This document shows positions 50,202 through 58,400 of a DNA stretch of 64,000 nt, one piece after another. Both the position numbers and the translations under genes were made by a program. Under the pieces are notes generated by a model that saw only the letters and a list, made by a program, of their open reading frames with translations, was not told the origin of the DNA and ran no database searches. Within the stretch, counting starts at the first letter, position 1. Each line of letters begins with the position of its first letter. The stretch is from JAZKID01 sp963714065 (lineage in GTDB: Bacteria > Pseudomonadota > Alphaproteobacteria > Rhizobiales > UBA4765): positions 1,612,001-1,676,000 of the forward strand of contig OY970226.1 of NCBI GenBank assembly GCA_963714065.1. Reading direction: 5' to 3'.

Positions 50202-50693
50202 ATGAGCATTGCACCTATCGCAACTTCTGAAACTGCGAAATCCCGCGAAGCAGAATTCCGCAGGATTTTTAATAAGGAAATCTCGACGAAGATAAATGGT
50301 AGGAAAGTTGTCGATCCGACAAAACTTGAAAATTTTCTGGTAAAAATAGCGCATAAATCCGCCACTGAAAAATTACTATATAAAGACTGGGATGAAATCT
50401 GGCTCGGCCTTGGCAAGGGCTTTGTTCAGCATAGAAACGGGGGCGGTGAAAATATGACGTCGTCTTCTACTTATTATTTTACCGATAGCAGCGGAAAAGT
50501 TTGGGATTACGCCGGGCACGTTAGCGCTTCGGGCCCGGACGGATCGCAGAGCGGTACCTGGTACAATCAGGTCGCCATCCATGAGCATGTTCAAAGGCTT
50601 TTGGAAAAATGGGATGTCAATAATAGAAATAATAAAAAAGGCGTCGATATAACCGAATTCCTTCAGGCGAACTGCCCCAAAGAGAAAAAATAA
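50202..50693 (+). CDS. EF-hand-like small protein, copy 1 (163 aa)
   Basis: A soluble acidic/basic protein. Its N-terminus (ETAKSREAEFRRIFNKEIST, then KINGRKVVDPTKLENFLVKI) aligns by eye with that of the next gene. A C-terminal loop NRNNKKGVDITEF has EF-hand spacing, with hydrophobic residue at loop position 8, Glu at 12 and Phe at 13, but Lys replaces ligands at 5 and 6. Calcium binding is therefore doubtful. GGGAG precedes ATG 50202. Family unknown; AT-rich compared with rpoH. Confidence 0.55.
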   Translation: MSIAPIATSETAKSREAEFRRIFNKEISTKINGRKVVDPTKLENFLVKIAHKSATEKLLYKDWDEIWLGLGKGFVQHRNGGGENMTSSSTYYFTDSSGKVWDYAGHVSASGPDGSQSGTWYNQVAIHEHVQRLLEKWDVNNRNNKKGVDITEFLQANCPKEKK

Positions 50694-50723
50694 ATTTACC
50701 ATCTGCGTTGTTGAAATGAGTTC

Positions 50724-51284
50724 ATGATGACATTCCCGATCGTAGAAGCCGCATCCGAAAAATCGCGGCAGGCGGCGCGGCTGAAAGGGATTTTCGATTC
50801 AGCCGCGATCAGGATGGCGGGCAAGAAAGTCATCAAGGTCGACGATCCGGCGAGGCTTGCGCAAGTTTTGAAGCGCGAAGTCTGTGCCAATCGCGAGCAG
50901 GAGGGCAGGGACGTTTCTGCGCCTCAACTGTCGCGGGGGGATTTGAATTTCCTTGCGGCGACGTTCAAATGCATCAAGCGCGACGACAACGCTTTCCATT
51001 CGGCTGACGAACCTGAATATTATGTGCTCGTCAACAAAGATAAAAAAATCGATTTGTGGTCCGAGTTGAGCTTCGGCATTTCGATGGATGATCCGTATTA
51101 CAAGGATAAATGGCGTCCGGATTTCATTGAGCTCGCCGCGCGGCTTGCCCGCGCCTGGGATACCAACGGCAATGGCAATGGCCGCGTCACTTATGACGAA
51201 TATGATTCAGAAGGCGCGCGGCCGTCCTGGCTGAAGCAATGTGTCGGAAAATTCGTGCGGGTTTTTAAATTAGGTGACCTTTAG
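50724..51284 (+). CDS. EF-hand-like small protein, copy 2 (186 aa)
   Basis: A tandem relative of copy 1, 30 bases downstream: EASEKSRQAARLKGIFDSAA and GKKVIKVDDPARLAQVLKRE at the N-terminus, a middle strand pair with EYYVLVNKDKKIDLWSELSF, and near the C-terminus the loop NGNGNGRVTYDE. That loop fits an EF-hand (ligands at 1, 3, 5, glycine at 6, Val at 8, Glu at 12), with Asn instead of Asp at position 1. It may bind calcium. There is no signal peptide or membrane helix. Function unknown; a lineage-specific duplication is likely. Confidence 0.58.
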   Translation: MMTFPIVEAASEKSRQAARLKGIFDSAAIRMAGKKVIKVDDPARLAQVLKREVCANREQEGRDVSAPQLSRGDLNFLAATFKCIKRDDNAFHSADEPEYYVLVNKDKKIDLWSELSFGISMDDPYYKDKWRPDFIELAARLARAWDTNGNGNGRVTYDEYDSEGARPSWLKQCVGKFVRVFKLGDL

Positions 51285-51288
51285 CATC

Positions 51289-51320
51289 CGCTCACCCCCG
51301 CGAAAGCGGGGGTCCCGGTT
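51289..51320. repeat. REP-like palindrome, left flank of the GIY-YIG gene
   Basis: CCGCTCA is followed by the hairpin CCCCCGC-GAAA-GCGGGGG and then TCCCGGT, which runs into the stop codon of the GIY-YIG gene at 51319-51321. It is an inverted counterpart of 51615-51647. Confidence 0.75.
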
Positions 51321-51606
51321 ATACATTCAGGGTTTCAGCAAGATCTTTCCAGTCTAAATTAAATTTCTCGATTAGCTCGAGCTTCCAATCCCGTTTCCAT
51401 TTCTTCAGTTGCCGTTCGCGTTGGAATGCGCTCTCGCGTGCATCATGCACTTCATACCAGACAAGCAGTTTAATCTCATATTTTTTGGTGAAGCCTGGGA
51501 AAACACCAGTCTGATGCTCAAACATGCGTCTCAGCAAGTCGTCTGTCATGCCGATATACAATGTGCCTTTGTATCTATCCGCAAGAATATAAACATAAAA
51601 ACTCAT
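51319..51606 (-). CDS. Single-domain GIY-YIG nuclease-like protein (UPF0213 type)
   Basis: A 95-residue protein made only of a GIY-YIG domain: FYVYILADRYKGTLYIGMTD with the two Tyr-containing strands, then LLRRMFEHQTG with the conserved Arg, and RERQLKKWKRDWKLELIEK. Such stand-alone domains are abundant and rarely characterised; metal-dependent DNA cleavage is possible. The gene fills exactly the space between two inverted palindromes, which suggests the pair moves as a unit or that the nuclease acts on the palindrome. Confidence 0.88.
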   Translation of the reverse strand: MSFYVYILADRYKGTLYIGMTDDLLRRMFEHQTGVFPGFTKKYEIKLLVWYEVHDARESAFQRERQLKKWKRDWKLELIEKFNLDWKDLAETLNV

Positions 51607-51614
51607 TTATGATT

Positions 51615-51647
51615 TACCGGGATTCCCGCTTTCGCGGGAATGAGCGG
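51615..51647. repeat. REP-like palindrome, right flank of the GIY-YIG gene
   Basis: ACCGGG, hairpin ATTCCCGC-TTTC-GCGGGAAT, then GAGCGG: the reverse complement of the left flank layout at 51289-51320. The GIY-YIG start codon is about 9 bases away. Confidence 0.75.
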
Positions 51648-51656
51648 TACGCGAAC

Positions 51657-52805
51657 TCAATTCCCCCACGCCTTGAACGCCTCATTAAAGACATTCTCGC
51701 CGGGCAGGCCTTTTTCGATGGTCAGCACGGCACGGCGGCCATTGCGATAGATCACCAGCACGTCGAGCCAGGGCCTGTCGCGCAGCAGCACGCGGTTGGT
51801 GTCGTCGGCGGGTGCCGAGAGCGCGATTAGGAAATAGCCGGTCGTGATGCGCACGGCAGCGCTTGCGAGCGGCAGGCCGTTTGCCTGCTCGGACGGCTTC
51901 ATGCGCAGGCCGGCGATGCTCTCAACTGCGCCATGCGCAAAATCCTTCGGCACGTCGAAAAGCAACTCGATCGTGTGGCTCGCCGGCAGCGCGGGGTCGG
52001 CATTGCGGCGGATGGTCAGCAGCATTTTCAGATTGCGCTCGGGGATCTCGACAAGGCCGCGAATGATTTTTTCCGGCGGCCCGCCTTCGGAAAGCGCCTG
52101 CGTATCGATGCGCCAGGTCACCTTGCCGCGGAATGTTTCGACACCATTCTTGGCTTCGATATTTTCTTCCGCAATATAGGCCGTCTGCGCCACGGCCGCC
52201 GTCTGCACCTGCATGCTTTCGTCCTGCGCCACGCGGTCGGCGATCTTGTTGCCGATCAGCGCCGCCTCGTTGTCGGAGGCGACATGGCCGCGCACGAAAT
52301 ACCAGCCGGTGACAATTCCCAATAAAGCCACCGTGCCGATGATGATCAGGATCAGCGACATGTCGCCCGGCCGGCGGATACGGCCCAGCAGCGCTTTCGG
52401 ATAGGTGGAAACGCGGGCGAGAAGCGGATCGCCGCTGCCGCTCATGGCCGCGGGTTTCGGTCTTGCCGCCGCCGGTCTTGTGGGCTTCGGTGCGGGAGGC
52501 GTCTGTATGGCGCCTTCCACGGCCTGTCCGCCCGTGGCCGATGCGCGCGGCTCGAGCGGCGCATGACCGTTGGCGGGCGTTGCCGCAGCGGCAGGCTTTC
52601 CGCCCGCGGCCTTCGTTTCGACATCGCGAATGGCGTTTTCGAGAGCAAGGCGCTGTTTCGTAATATCGCTTTCTGCCAGCGGCGGGTCGGCCTTGCGCAA
52701 TTGCACGACAAGCGCCTGCCGCGCCCGCTCATACACATTGCGGCGATCTTCATAACTGGTCTTTTCCGACACAGCGCGGGAGAGAATGTTGACGTAATCG
52801 GTCAT
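51657..52805 (-). CDS. Conserved membrane protein upstream-linked to purA
   Basis: A 382-residue protein. The N-terminal cytoplasmic part (MTDYVNILSRAVSEKTSYED, then RRNVYERARQALVVQLRKAD) precedes an Ala/Pro-rich linker. One membrane helix follows (SLILIIIGTVALLGIVTGWY), then a beta-rich C-terminal domain with KVTWRIDTQALSEGGPPEKI and LVEIPERNLKMLLTIRRNAD. The family is common and uncharacterised in alphaproteobacteria, where I recall it near purA, as here. No enzymatic motif is seen. Confidence 0.75.
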   Translation of the reverse strand: MTDYVNILSRAVSEKTSYEDRRNVYERARQALVVQLRKADPPLAESDITKQRLALENAIRDVETKAAGGKPAAAATPANGHAPLEPRASATGGQAVEGAIQTPPAPKPTRPAAARPKPAAMSGSGDPLLARVSTYPKALLGRIRRPGDMSLILIIIGTVALLGIVTGWYFVRGHVASDNEAALIGNKIADRVAQDESMQVQTAAVAQTAYIAEENIEAKNGVETFRGKVTWRIDTQALSEGGPPEKIIRGLVEIPERNLKMLLTIRRNADPALPASHTIELLFDVPKDFAHGAVESIAGLRMKPSEQANGLPLASAAVRITTGYFLIALSAPADDTNRVLLRDRPWLDVLVIYRNGRRAVLTIEKGLPGENVFNEAFKAWGN

Positions 52806-52843
52806 GGAAGCTTTATGCCGAGGTTGGGGTAAACGTGCAATAT

Positions 52844-54139
52844 TTAATAGGCCTGGAAGGGATCATGGACGAGGATAGTGTCGTCCCGCTCGGGGCTTGT
52901 GGACAAAAGCGCCACCGGCGCGCCGATCAGCTCCTCTATTCTTTTGACATATTTGACCGCCTTCGCGGGCAATTCGGCAAAGGAGCGGGCGCCTGCGGTC
53001 GAGCTTTGCCAGCCGGGCATAGTTTCATAGACGGGCTTCAGGCGTGCCTGCAGGCCCTGGGCTGCGGGCATATGGTCGATGCGCGCGCCGTCGAGCTCGT
53101 AAGCGGTGCAGATTTTTATTTCGGTAAAAGTGTCGAGAATGTCGAGCTTGGTCAGCGCAATGCCGTGCATGCCGTTCGTGATCACCGCCTGCCGCACCAG
53201 CGCGGCATCGAACCAGCCGCAGCGGCGCTTCCTGCCCGTCACCGTGCCGAATTCATGCCCGCGCTGCCCCAGTTCCTCGCCGGTCGCATCCTTCAGTTCA
53301 GTGGGAAACGGCCCCTCGCCGACGCGCGTCGTATAGGCCTTGGTGATGCCGAGCACATATCCCAGTGCAGACGGGCCAAGGCCCGAGCCGCAGGCTGCCG
53401 CCGCCGCAACCGTGTTCGAGGAGGTGACGAAAGGATAGGTGCCGTGATCGACATCGAGCATGGCGCCCTGCGCGCCTTCGAACAGAATGAGTTTTGCGTG
53501 GTGCCGCGCCTCGTCGAGAATTTTCCACACCGTGCCCATGAACGGCAGCAGCTTTGCCGCGATTTTCGTGACCTCTTCGCGCAGGTTTTCCGGCGAAACG
53601 GGTGCCAGGTTCAGCCCCTTGCGCAACGCGTTATGATGCGCAAGCAGCCGCTCGATACGCTGCGAGAGAGAGCTTTCGTCGGCAAGATCCATCAGCCGCA
53701 AGCTCCGCCGCCCCACTTTATCTTCATAGGCCGGGCCGATGCCGCGCCCGGTGGTGCCGATTTTCAGGCCCGCATGCGCGCTTTCGCGGTGGCGGTCGAG
53801 GTCGCGGTGCAGGGAAAGGATCAGCGGCACATTCTCGGCGATTTTCAGATTTTGCGGCGTCACGCTGACGCCCTGCGTGCTCAAACTTTCAATTTCCTGG
53901 ATCAGCGCGTAAGGATCGAGCACCACGCCATTGCCGATGACGGACAGCTTGCCCGGCCGCACAATGCCCGAGGGGAGAAGCGAGAGTTTGTAGACCTTTC
54001 CGTCGATGACGAGCGTGTGCCCGGCATTGTGCCCGCCCTGAAAGCGCACCACGATATCGGCGCGCTCGGAGAGCCAGTCGACGATTTTTCCCTTACCCTC
54101 GTCGCCCCATTGCGAGCCGACGACCACCACATTGGTCAT
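52844..54139 (-). CDS. purA: Adenylosuccinate synthetase
   Basis: A 431-residue enzyme converting IMP, GTP and aspartate to adenylosuccinate in AMP synthesis. It opens VVVGSQWGDEGKGKIVDWLS with the GTP loop and catalytic Asp, and continues with QGGHNAGHTLVIDGK, GRGIGPAYEDKVGRR, ILFEGAQGAMLDVDHGTYPF and VTGRKRRCGWFDA. All expected motifs are intact. It lies upstream of the membrane-protein gene on the same strand with a 38-base gap. Confidence 0.96.
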   Translation of the reverse strand: MTNVVVVGSQWGDEGKGKIVDWLSERADIVVRFQGGHNAGHTLVIDGKVYKLSLLPSGIVRPGKLSVIGNGVVLDPYALIQEIESLSTQGVSVTPQNLKIAENVPLILSLHRDLDRHRESAHAGLKIGTTGRGIGPAYEDKVGRRSLRLMDLADESSLSQRIERLLAHHNALRKGLNLAPVSPENLREEVTKIAAKLLPFMGTVWKILDEARHHAKLILFEGAQGAMLDVDHGTYPFVTSSNTVAAAAACGSGLGPSALGYVLGITKAYTTRVGEGPFPTELKDATGEELGQRGHEFGTVTGRKRRCGWFDAALVRQAVITNGMHGIALTKLDILDTFTEIKICTAYELDGARIDHMPAAQGLQARLKPVYETMPGWQSSTAGARSFAELPAKAVKYVKRIEELIGAPVALLSTSPERDDTILVHDPFQAY

Positions 54140-54356
54140 TACCTGTTCCGTTAAAAGTTTTTACAGGCCATCGAACCGGCTGGGGCGGACTTGTCAAGTA
54201 GAAGAAGCCGGACATGGGCAGCGCTTTTACCCTCCGCTTACCCCCGCGAAGCCTGCCTGTTTCGCCAAAAAGGCTTCGCCGAAAACGGCCTGAAAGACCC
54301 TATTTCTTACGCAAGAAACGGGTAGGCAAAGCGGCGTGCTTTCGCTAAGCAGTTAT

Positions 54357-55319
54357 ATGGCACAACAAAAGACAAATTCAATGGGCGCTCTGGACTGGAG
54401 CGTCTTGCTGTTTTTGGGCCTGATCTGGGGCTCTTCCTTCCTGTTCGCCAATATCGCCGTCAAAGAAATTCCGCCCGCAACGCTGGTGTTTTTGCGTGTC
54501 GGCATTGCCAGTGCAGCGCTTTGTTTTGTCATGGCCGTGCAGGGCCATTCCTTCCGGCCATTCCTGAAAGAGTGGCGCCAGTTTTTACTGCTCGGCATTT
54601 CAAGCTGTGCGCTGCCGTTTTTCCTGATCGCGAGCAGTCAGAAATATATCGGCCCGGGCCTGGGTGGAATTCTGAATGCCACGGTACCGATTTTCCTGGT
54701 GCCGCTTGCGCATTTCCTGACCCATGACGAAAAATTGACGCCGCAGAAAATACTCGGCGTGCTGATGGGTTTTTCCGGCGTCGTCATCTTGATCGGCCCG
54801 GAAGCGCTGTCACATTTCGGCAAGGCGACTTTAACAGCGACCTGGGCAGAGCTTGCCGGGCTTTGCGCCTCCTTCAGCTATGCGCTGGGCGGGCTGCAGG
54901 CGCGCAAATTCAAGAAATATCCGGCCATCGTCACGTCCACCGGGGGCCTGCTCGTCTCTGCCGTCATCATGCTGCCGCTCTCGTTGCTGTATGATCGCAG
55001 CTTTGACCTTCCCATGCCGTCACTTGCCGCATGGGGCGCGATCTGCTCGCTTGCCCTTTTGTCCACCACCTTCGCTTTTATCCTGTTCTACTGGCTGGTG
55101 AAGCGCGCAGGCGCCACGAATACGAGCCTCGTCACCTTCATCATTCCGATCAGCGCCATTGTTCTCGGCATGATCTTCAGGAACGAGACGCTGGAGATCG
55201 TGCGCATTGCCGGCATGCTGATCATCGGTTTCAGCTTGCTTGTGATCGACGGGCGCCTCTGGCGCAAGCGTCCCGACATCAAGGGCGAAAACATTCATGA
55301 AGGCACGGTCGCAAAATAA
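54357..55319 (+). CDS. EamA/DMT-family permease
   Basis: A 320-residue transporter with ten predicted helices in two EamA repeats. Characteristic segments are LFLGLIWGSSFLFANIAVKE, GGILNATVPIFLVPLAHFLT, KILGVLMGFSGVVILIGPEA and TNTSLVTFIIPISAIVLGMI. The substrate is unknown. ATG 54357 is chosen; GTG 54336 and ATG 54381 are alternatives. The 217 bases before it contain a weak hairpin region (GTTTCGCC/GGCTTCGCC) and no gene. Confidence 0.85.
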   Translation: MAQQKTNSMGALDWSVLLFLGLIWGSSFLFANIAVKEIPPATLVFLRVGIASAALCFVMAVQGHSFRPFLKEWRQFLLLGISSCALPFFLIASSQKYIGPGLGGILNATVPIFLVPLAHFLTHDEKLTPQKILGVLMGFSGVVILIGPEALSHFGKATLTATWAELAGLCASFSYALGGLQARKFKKYPAIVTSTGGLLVSAVIMLPLSLLYDRSFDLPMPSLAAWGAICSLALLSTTFAFILFYWLVKRAGATNTSLVTFIIPISAIVLGMIFRNETLEIVRIAGMLIIGFSLLVIDGRLWRKRPDIKGENIHEGTVAK

Positions 55320-55346
55320 TTGGCACTGAAGGCCATTTTTATTATT

Positions 55347-55457
55347 GTCATCCCCGGCGAGCGCACGTAGTGCGCGAGGGAAGGGGATCTATATAGAAAT
55401 ATTTTAGATTCCCTTCCCCTCGCCGACGCGAAGCGTCGGCGAGGGGAAGGGAATGAC
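55347..55457. repeat. REP-like double palindrome
   Basis: Outer ends GTCATCCCC and GGGAATGAC enclose two strong hairpins: GCGCACGTAGTGCGC near 55361-55375, and CCTCGCCGACGC/GCGTCGGCGAGG near 55417-55444. The latter is flanked by ATTCCCTTCCC/GGGAAGGGAAT. It fills most of the gap between the permease and the GNAT gene. Confidence 0.7.
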
Positions 55458-55475
55458 ACTCAAGGAGATCTTCCA

Positions 55476-56159
55476 ATGGATCGCGATCCAATCTTGGGCG
55501 AGCCTGTCGACACGACACCCGCCTTGCGTCCCGGCCCCGCCGTGCTGCAAGGGCGCTATGGCGCAGTTGAAAAGCTGAATGCCGTAAAGCACGGTCCGGC
55601 GTTGTGGGAGGCGATCGAGGGCTATGACGCGTTATGGGATTTCCTGCGCTACGGCCCGTTTGCCGATAAAAAATCCTTTCTCGATTATCTCGAATTCCGC
55701 GAGGCGCAGGACGATCCTCACGCCTATGCCATTGTCGACCAAGCAGGGCTGGCCAAAGGCATTTCCTGCCTGATGGAAATCAGGCTAGATATGCGCGCGC
55801 TCGAGGTCGGGTTCATTTTATACGCGCCCACTTTGCAGCGCACGCGTTTGGGCACCGAGGCGCAGTATCTTTTAATGCGTTATGCATTCGAGACGCTGAA
55901 CATCCGCCGCTACGAGTGGAAATGCAATGCGCTGAATGGGCGCTCGCGCGAAGCTGCCTTGCGTTACGGCTTCACGTTTGAGGGCATTTTCCGCCAGCAT
56001 GAAATTGTGAAAGGCCGCAGCCGCGACACCGCCTGGTATTCCGTGCTCGATTGCGAATGGCCGGCGCGAAAAGCAGCCTTCGAGAGCTGGCTGGATTCGG
56101 CGAATTTCGATGGAGAGGGGCGGCAGAAAACGCCTTTGCAAGAGGTTTCCGTCGGATAA
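55476..56159 (+). CDS. GNAT-family N-acetyltransferase (RimJ/RimL-like)
   Basis: A 227-residue acetyltransferase. The acetyl-CoA-binding region reads YAPTLQRTRLGTEAQYLLMR, followed by FETLNIRRYEWKCNALNGRS, then REAALRYGFTFEGIFRQHEI and GRSRDTAWYSVLDCEW, as in proteins that acetylate N-termini or small molecules. The substrate is unknown. It stands alone between repeats and the orphan-gene island. Confidence 0.87.
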   Translation: MDRDPILGEPVDTTPALRPGPAVLQGRYGAVEKLNAVKHGPALWEAIEGYDALWDFLRYGPFADKKSFLDYLEFREAQDDPHAYAIVDQAGLAKGISCLMEIRLDMRALEVGFILYAPTLQRTRLGTEAQYLLMRYAFETLNIRRYEWKCNALNGRSREAALRYGFTFEGIFRQHEIVKGRSRDTAWYSVLDCEWPARKAAFESWLDSANFDGEGRQKTPLQEVSVG

Positions 56160-56332
56160 CCTGAGGGGGCGGGAAAAAATTTGACAAAAATTCTGCGGAA
56201 AACTAGAAACGGAGATGAGCGGGAAGTTATTGCGAAATAACATAAAAAATAGAAAACAGGGTTGAAAATTATATCGAAATCGAATAATTTATAATGGATT
56301 TGAAGCTTGGATTATTTCATTAGAGAGCTTGC

Positions 56333-56770
56333 ATGATTGTCAATAATGTTTCCGCTGCCGTTCGGCAGAATCCTCCTCCGCAAAAAGAACGATCTTTTAC
56401 TGAAAGATTGCTGATTAATCGGCTCTATGAGACGCTGAAAAATTTCCCTGGTGGATGGCCGGATAAGCTGTCGCCCGCTCAAAAGAAAACAATTAAGGAT
56501 GAGGCGGTGAAATTCCTGAAAGGAAAAGGCTTTCCAGTCATGGATCCCTTGCCCAGCAGGCTGAAAGAATCTCAGATCAACGACTTTGTGAATGGAGTGA
56601 ACCTGCTTCAATTTGACGGTAATTTGTTTAAAATCGATGACAAATCACCTCATTGGAAAACAATAAGAACTAAAAAAGAAACCATTACCGGTCTGCACGC
56701 TGAAGAGAACGAGGAAAGAGAAATAGAAATCGACGATTATATTGATGAAATCTACGAGAAACTGAAATAA
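56333..56770 (+). CDS. Hypothetical protein (145 aa), orphan
   Basis: A charged protein beginning MIVNNVSAAVRQNPPPQKER, with helical SFTERLLINRLYETLKNF and an acidic C-terminus (EENEEREIEIDDYIDEIYEK). No family is recognised and there is no signal peptide. It is the first of three small genes in an AT-rich island (about 56160-57474). The 173 bases before it are AT-rich and probably contain its promoter. Confidence 0.5.
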   Translation: MIVNNVSAAVRQNPPPQKERSFTERLLINRLYETLKNFPGGWPDKLSPAQKKTIKDEAVKFLKGKGFPVMDPLPSRLKESQINDFVNGVNLLQFDGNLFKIDDKSPHWKTIRTKKETITGLHAEENEEREIEIDDYIDEIYEKLK

Positions 56771-56837
56771 AACCTATTGACCATAGGAATAAATAAGCTC
56801 ACCTTTATAACTCAATTATTTAACGATGGAGATATTT

Positions 56838-57047
56838 ATGCTTACCGGTTCAAAAGCCAAGGATACAACTTCAGAGATGGGGACCAAAACCGGCCCTCGT
56901 GAAATCAAAAAACAATTTGATGGATTGATCAAAAAAATTGGAGAGTTGTTTACTGATATCAATCTCTTGGCGCCCCAGCAGCCTGAAGAGGTACAAAGGA
57001 CACCTCCCACATCTTCTGAGCGCGATTGCAAGCTCTGGAAAAACTGA
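56838..57047 (+). CDS. Small hypothetical protein (69 aa)
   Basis: A small polar protein with a Lys/Thr-rich N-terminus (MLTGSKAKDTTSEMGTKTGP), an amphipathic helix IKKQFDGLIKKIGELFTDIN and a Pro-rich tail. GGAGAT precedes ATG 56838 by five bases; an in-frame ATG at 56826 overlaps that site and is less likely. No family recognised. Confidence 0.45.
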   Translation: MLTGSKAKDTTSEMGTKTGPREIKKQFDGLIKKIGELFTDINLLAPQQPEEVQRTPPTSSERDCKLWKN

Positions 57048-57084
57048 CTTAGTTTATTTGTGCAGGCTTCAACCAAAGCCATAC

Positions 57085-57474
57085 ATGACCACCATTTCCG
57101 TAAAACCAGCCCTTTATCTGCCCCATCGTGCTTTTCAGGTTTCTGCACAGCAACCCAATGCAGGTTGCGGCGGGGTTGAGCAAAGCCCGGCCTTTATCGC
57201 GATGGAAGAGGCGCTCTCAAAAATCACTCCCGGCGAGAATGGCGACCTGTCCGAGGAAGATTTCGAAAGGATTGCCCATAGGCTGAAGCTGGATAAGGGG
57301 TTCCGTGACCGCAATCTGATCGCGCGCCAGGAATCCTATGCTCAGTGCCCGGCCGGAGGCAGCAATGTGGTCATCGTCCGCTCCGCCTCGATGCGCGCGC
57401 TGGTGCGGGACCTTCTCTCCCAGGGCTATGCGGTCAGGGAAGGCGGCGAGATCGTGAAGGCGAAGTCTAAATAA
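57085..57474 (+). CDS. Small hypothetical protein with one EF-hand-like loop (129 aa)
   Basis: A polar N-terminus (MTTISVKPALYLPHRAFQVS) is followed by AFIAMEEALSKITPGENGDL and SEEDFERIAHRLKLDKG. The loop TPGENGDLSEED keeps the EF-hand spacing (glycine at 6, Leu at 8, Asp at 12) but lacks an acidic residue at position 1. A basic C-terminal helix follows with SMRALVRDLLSQGYAV. ATG 57085 is chosen over an upstream frame extension that overlaps the previous gene. Family unknown. Confidence 0.5.
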   Translation: MTTISVKPALYLPHRAFQVSAQQPNAGCGGVEQSPAFIAMEEALSKITPGENGDLSEEDFERIAHRLKLDKGFRDRNLIARQESYAQCPAGGSNVVIVRSASMRALVRDLLSQGYAVREGGEIVKAKSK

Positions 57475-57483
57475 TATAAATTC

Positions 57484-57552
57484 GTCATCCTCGGGCTTGT
57501 CCCGAGGATCTTCTTTTTTATTTGAGATGCTCGGAACAAGTCCGAGCATGAC
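57484..57552. repeat. Two-hairpin REP-like unit (GTCATCCTCGG type)
   Basis: Stem-loops CCTCGGGC/TCCCGAGG-like and ATGCTCGGA/TCCGAGCAT with outer GTCAT/ATGAC ends; copies lie at 35991-36046 and 58769-58828. A partial TTGCTTCGTCGGGC...CTCGCAATGA unit follows at about 57570-57604. Confidence 0.75.
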
Positions 57553-57629
57553 GTGGCGTGAAAAGCTGGATTGCTTCGTCGGGCTTACGCCCTCCTCGCA
57601 ATGAAGCATAAATAGCCGACAAACAAAAA

Positions 57630-57651
57630 AACCCGGCCGTAAGGCCGGGTT
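57630..57651 (-). terminator. Rho-independent terminator of the outer-membrane protein gene
   Basis: A 9-base stem AACCCGGCC/GGCCGGGTT with a 4-base loop. Read on the minus strand it is followed by a run of T, and it lies about 20 bases after the stop of the barrel gene at 57672. Confidence 0.88.
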
Positions 57652-57671
57652 TCTCTTTAGATCAACCGATA

Positions 57672-58400
57672 TTACAGGTGGACGCGAACGCCAGCCGTAA
57701 CCTGGTGATTGTCGATGTCGTTCGAACCACCGACGCTGCCAGCAACTGTAGCAGCGAAATTGACATCGGTGTATTGAACGAAGCGATAGGCGACATCGAA
57801 CGTCACGTTGCGGGTCACGTCGTAAGACAGACCGGCTGTGAGGTTCCATGCGAACACCGTGTCGCCGCCGTTGATACCGGCAGCCAGCGTACCCGCGGGC
57901 GGAGTATTGATGTTATCACCAGAGACGTTGGCAAAACCAACACCGCCGCCGATGAACGGGGTCAGGCCCCAGCCGCCGACAGGAATGTCGAGCAGCAGGT
58001 TGGTGAACCAGTAGAACGCGTTGAGGTCACCGGTAGCGGCAGCAGCCGTAGCCACGCCACCATCGAGAGCGACGTCAACTTCGCTGCTCTGGTAACCGGC
58101 TTCAACTTCGAGACGCGGCGACAGAATGCCCCAGCGCGAACCGAAAGCGTAACCGAACTGGAGCGAGCCGGTGAAGCCCGTGTCGAAGCCGAAGGTGTCA
58201 GCTGCGCCGGAACCTACGCCGTCGAAGTCGCCAGTGATGTCATCAGCCCAGACAGCACCGATCTTGGCACCGAAATACGGGCCGCCGTAAACGGGGCCCA
58301 CGGTCGGGGCAGGGCTGCTGTACAGAAGATCTGCTGCCATTGCGTTGGAAGCCAGAAGGCCGCCGAGAGCAACGCCGCAGAGGAGTTTTGCGAGTTTCAT
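57672..58400 (-). CDS. Outer-membrane beta-barrel protein (Omp25/31-like porin family)
   Basis: A 242-residue protein with a clear signal peptide (MKLAKLLCGVALGGLLASNA, cleavage after AMA). The mature start ADLLYSSPAPTVGPVYGGPY, then FGAKIGAVWAD, is typical of Omp25/Omp31-type eight-stranded barrels. Alternating strands such as GLSYDVTRNVTFDVAYRFVQ follow, ending VTAGVRVHL. It is expected to be abundant in the outer membrane. A strong terminator follows and a 492-base upstream gap suggests a large regulated leader or promoter. Confidence 0.88.
   Translation of the reverse strand: MKLAKLLCGVALGGLLASNAMAADLLYSSPAPTVGPVYGGPYFGAKIGAVWADDITGDFDGVGSGAADTFGFDTGFTGSLQFGYAFGSRWGILSPRLEVEAGYQSSEVDVALDGGVATAAAATGDLNAFYWFTNLLLDIPVGGWGLTPFIGGGVGFANVSGDNINTPPAGTLAAGINGGDTVFAWNLTAGLSYDVTRNVTFDVAYRFVQYTDVNFAATVAGSVGGSNDIDNHQVTAGVRVHL

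Noticed and set aside
52835..54154. 439-codon open frame antisense to purA
   Set aside because: A shadow of a highly conserved gene; no family motif.
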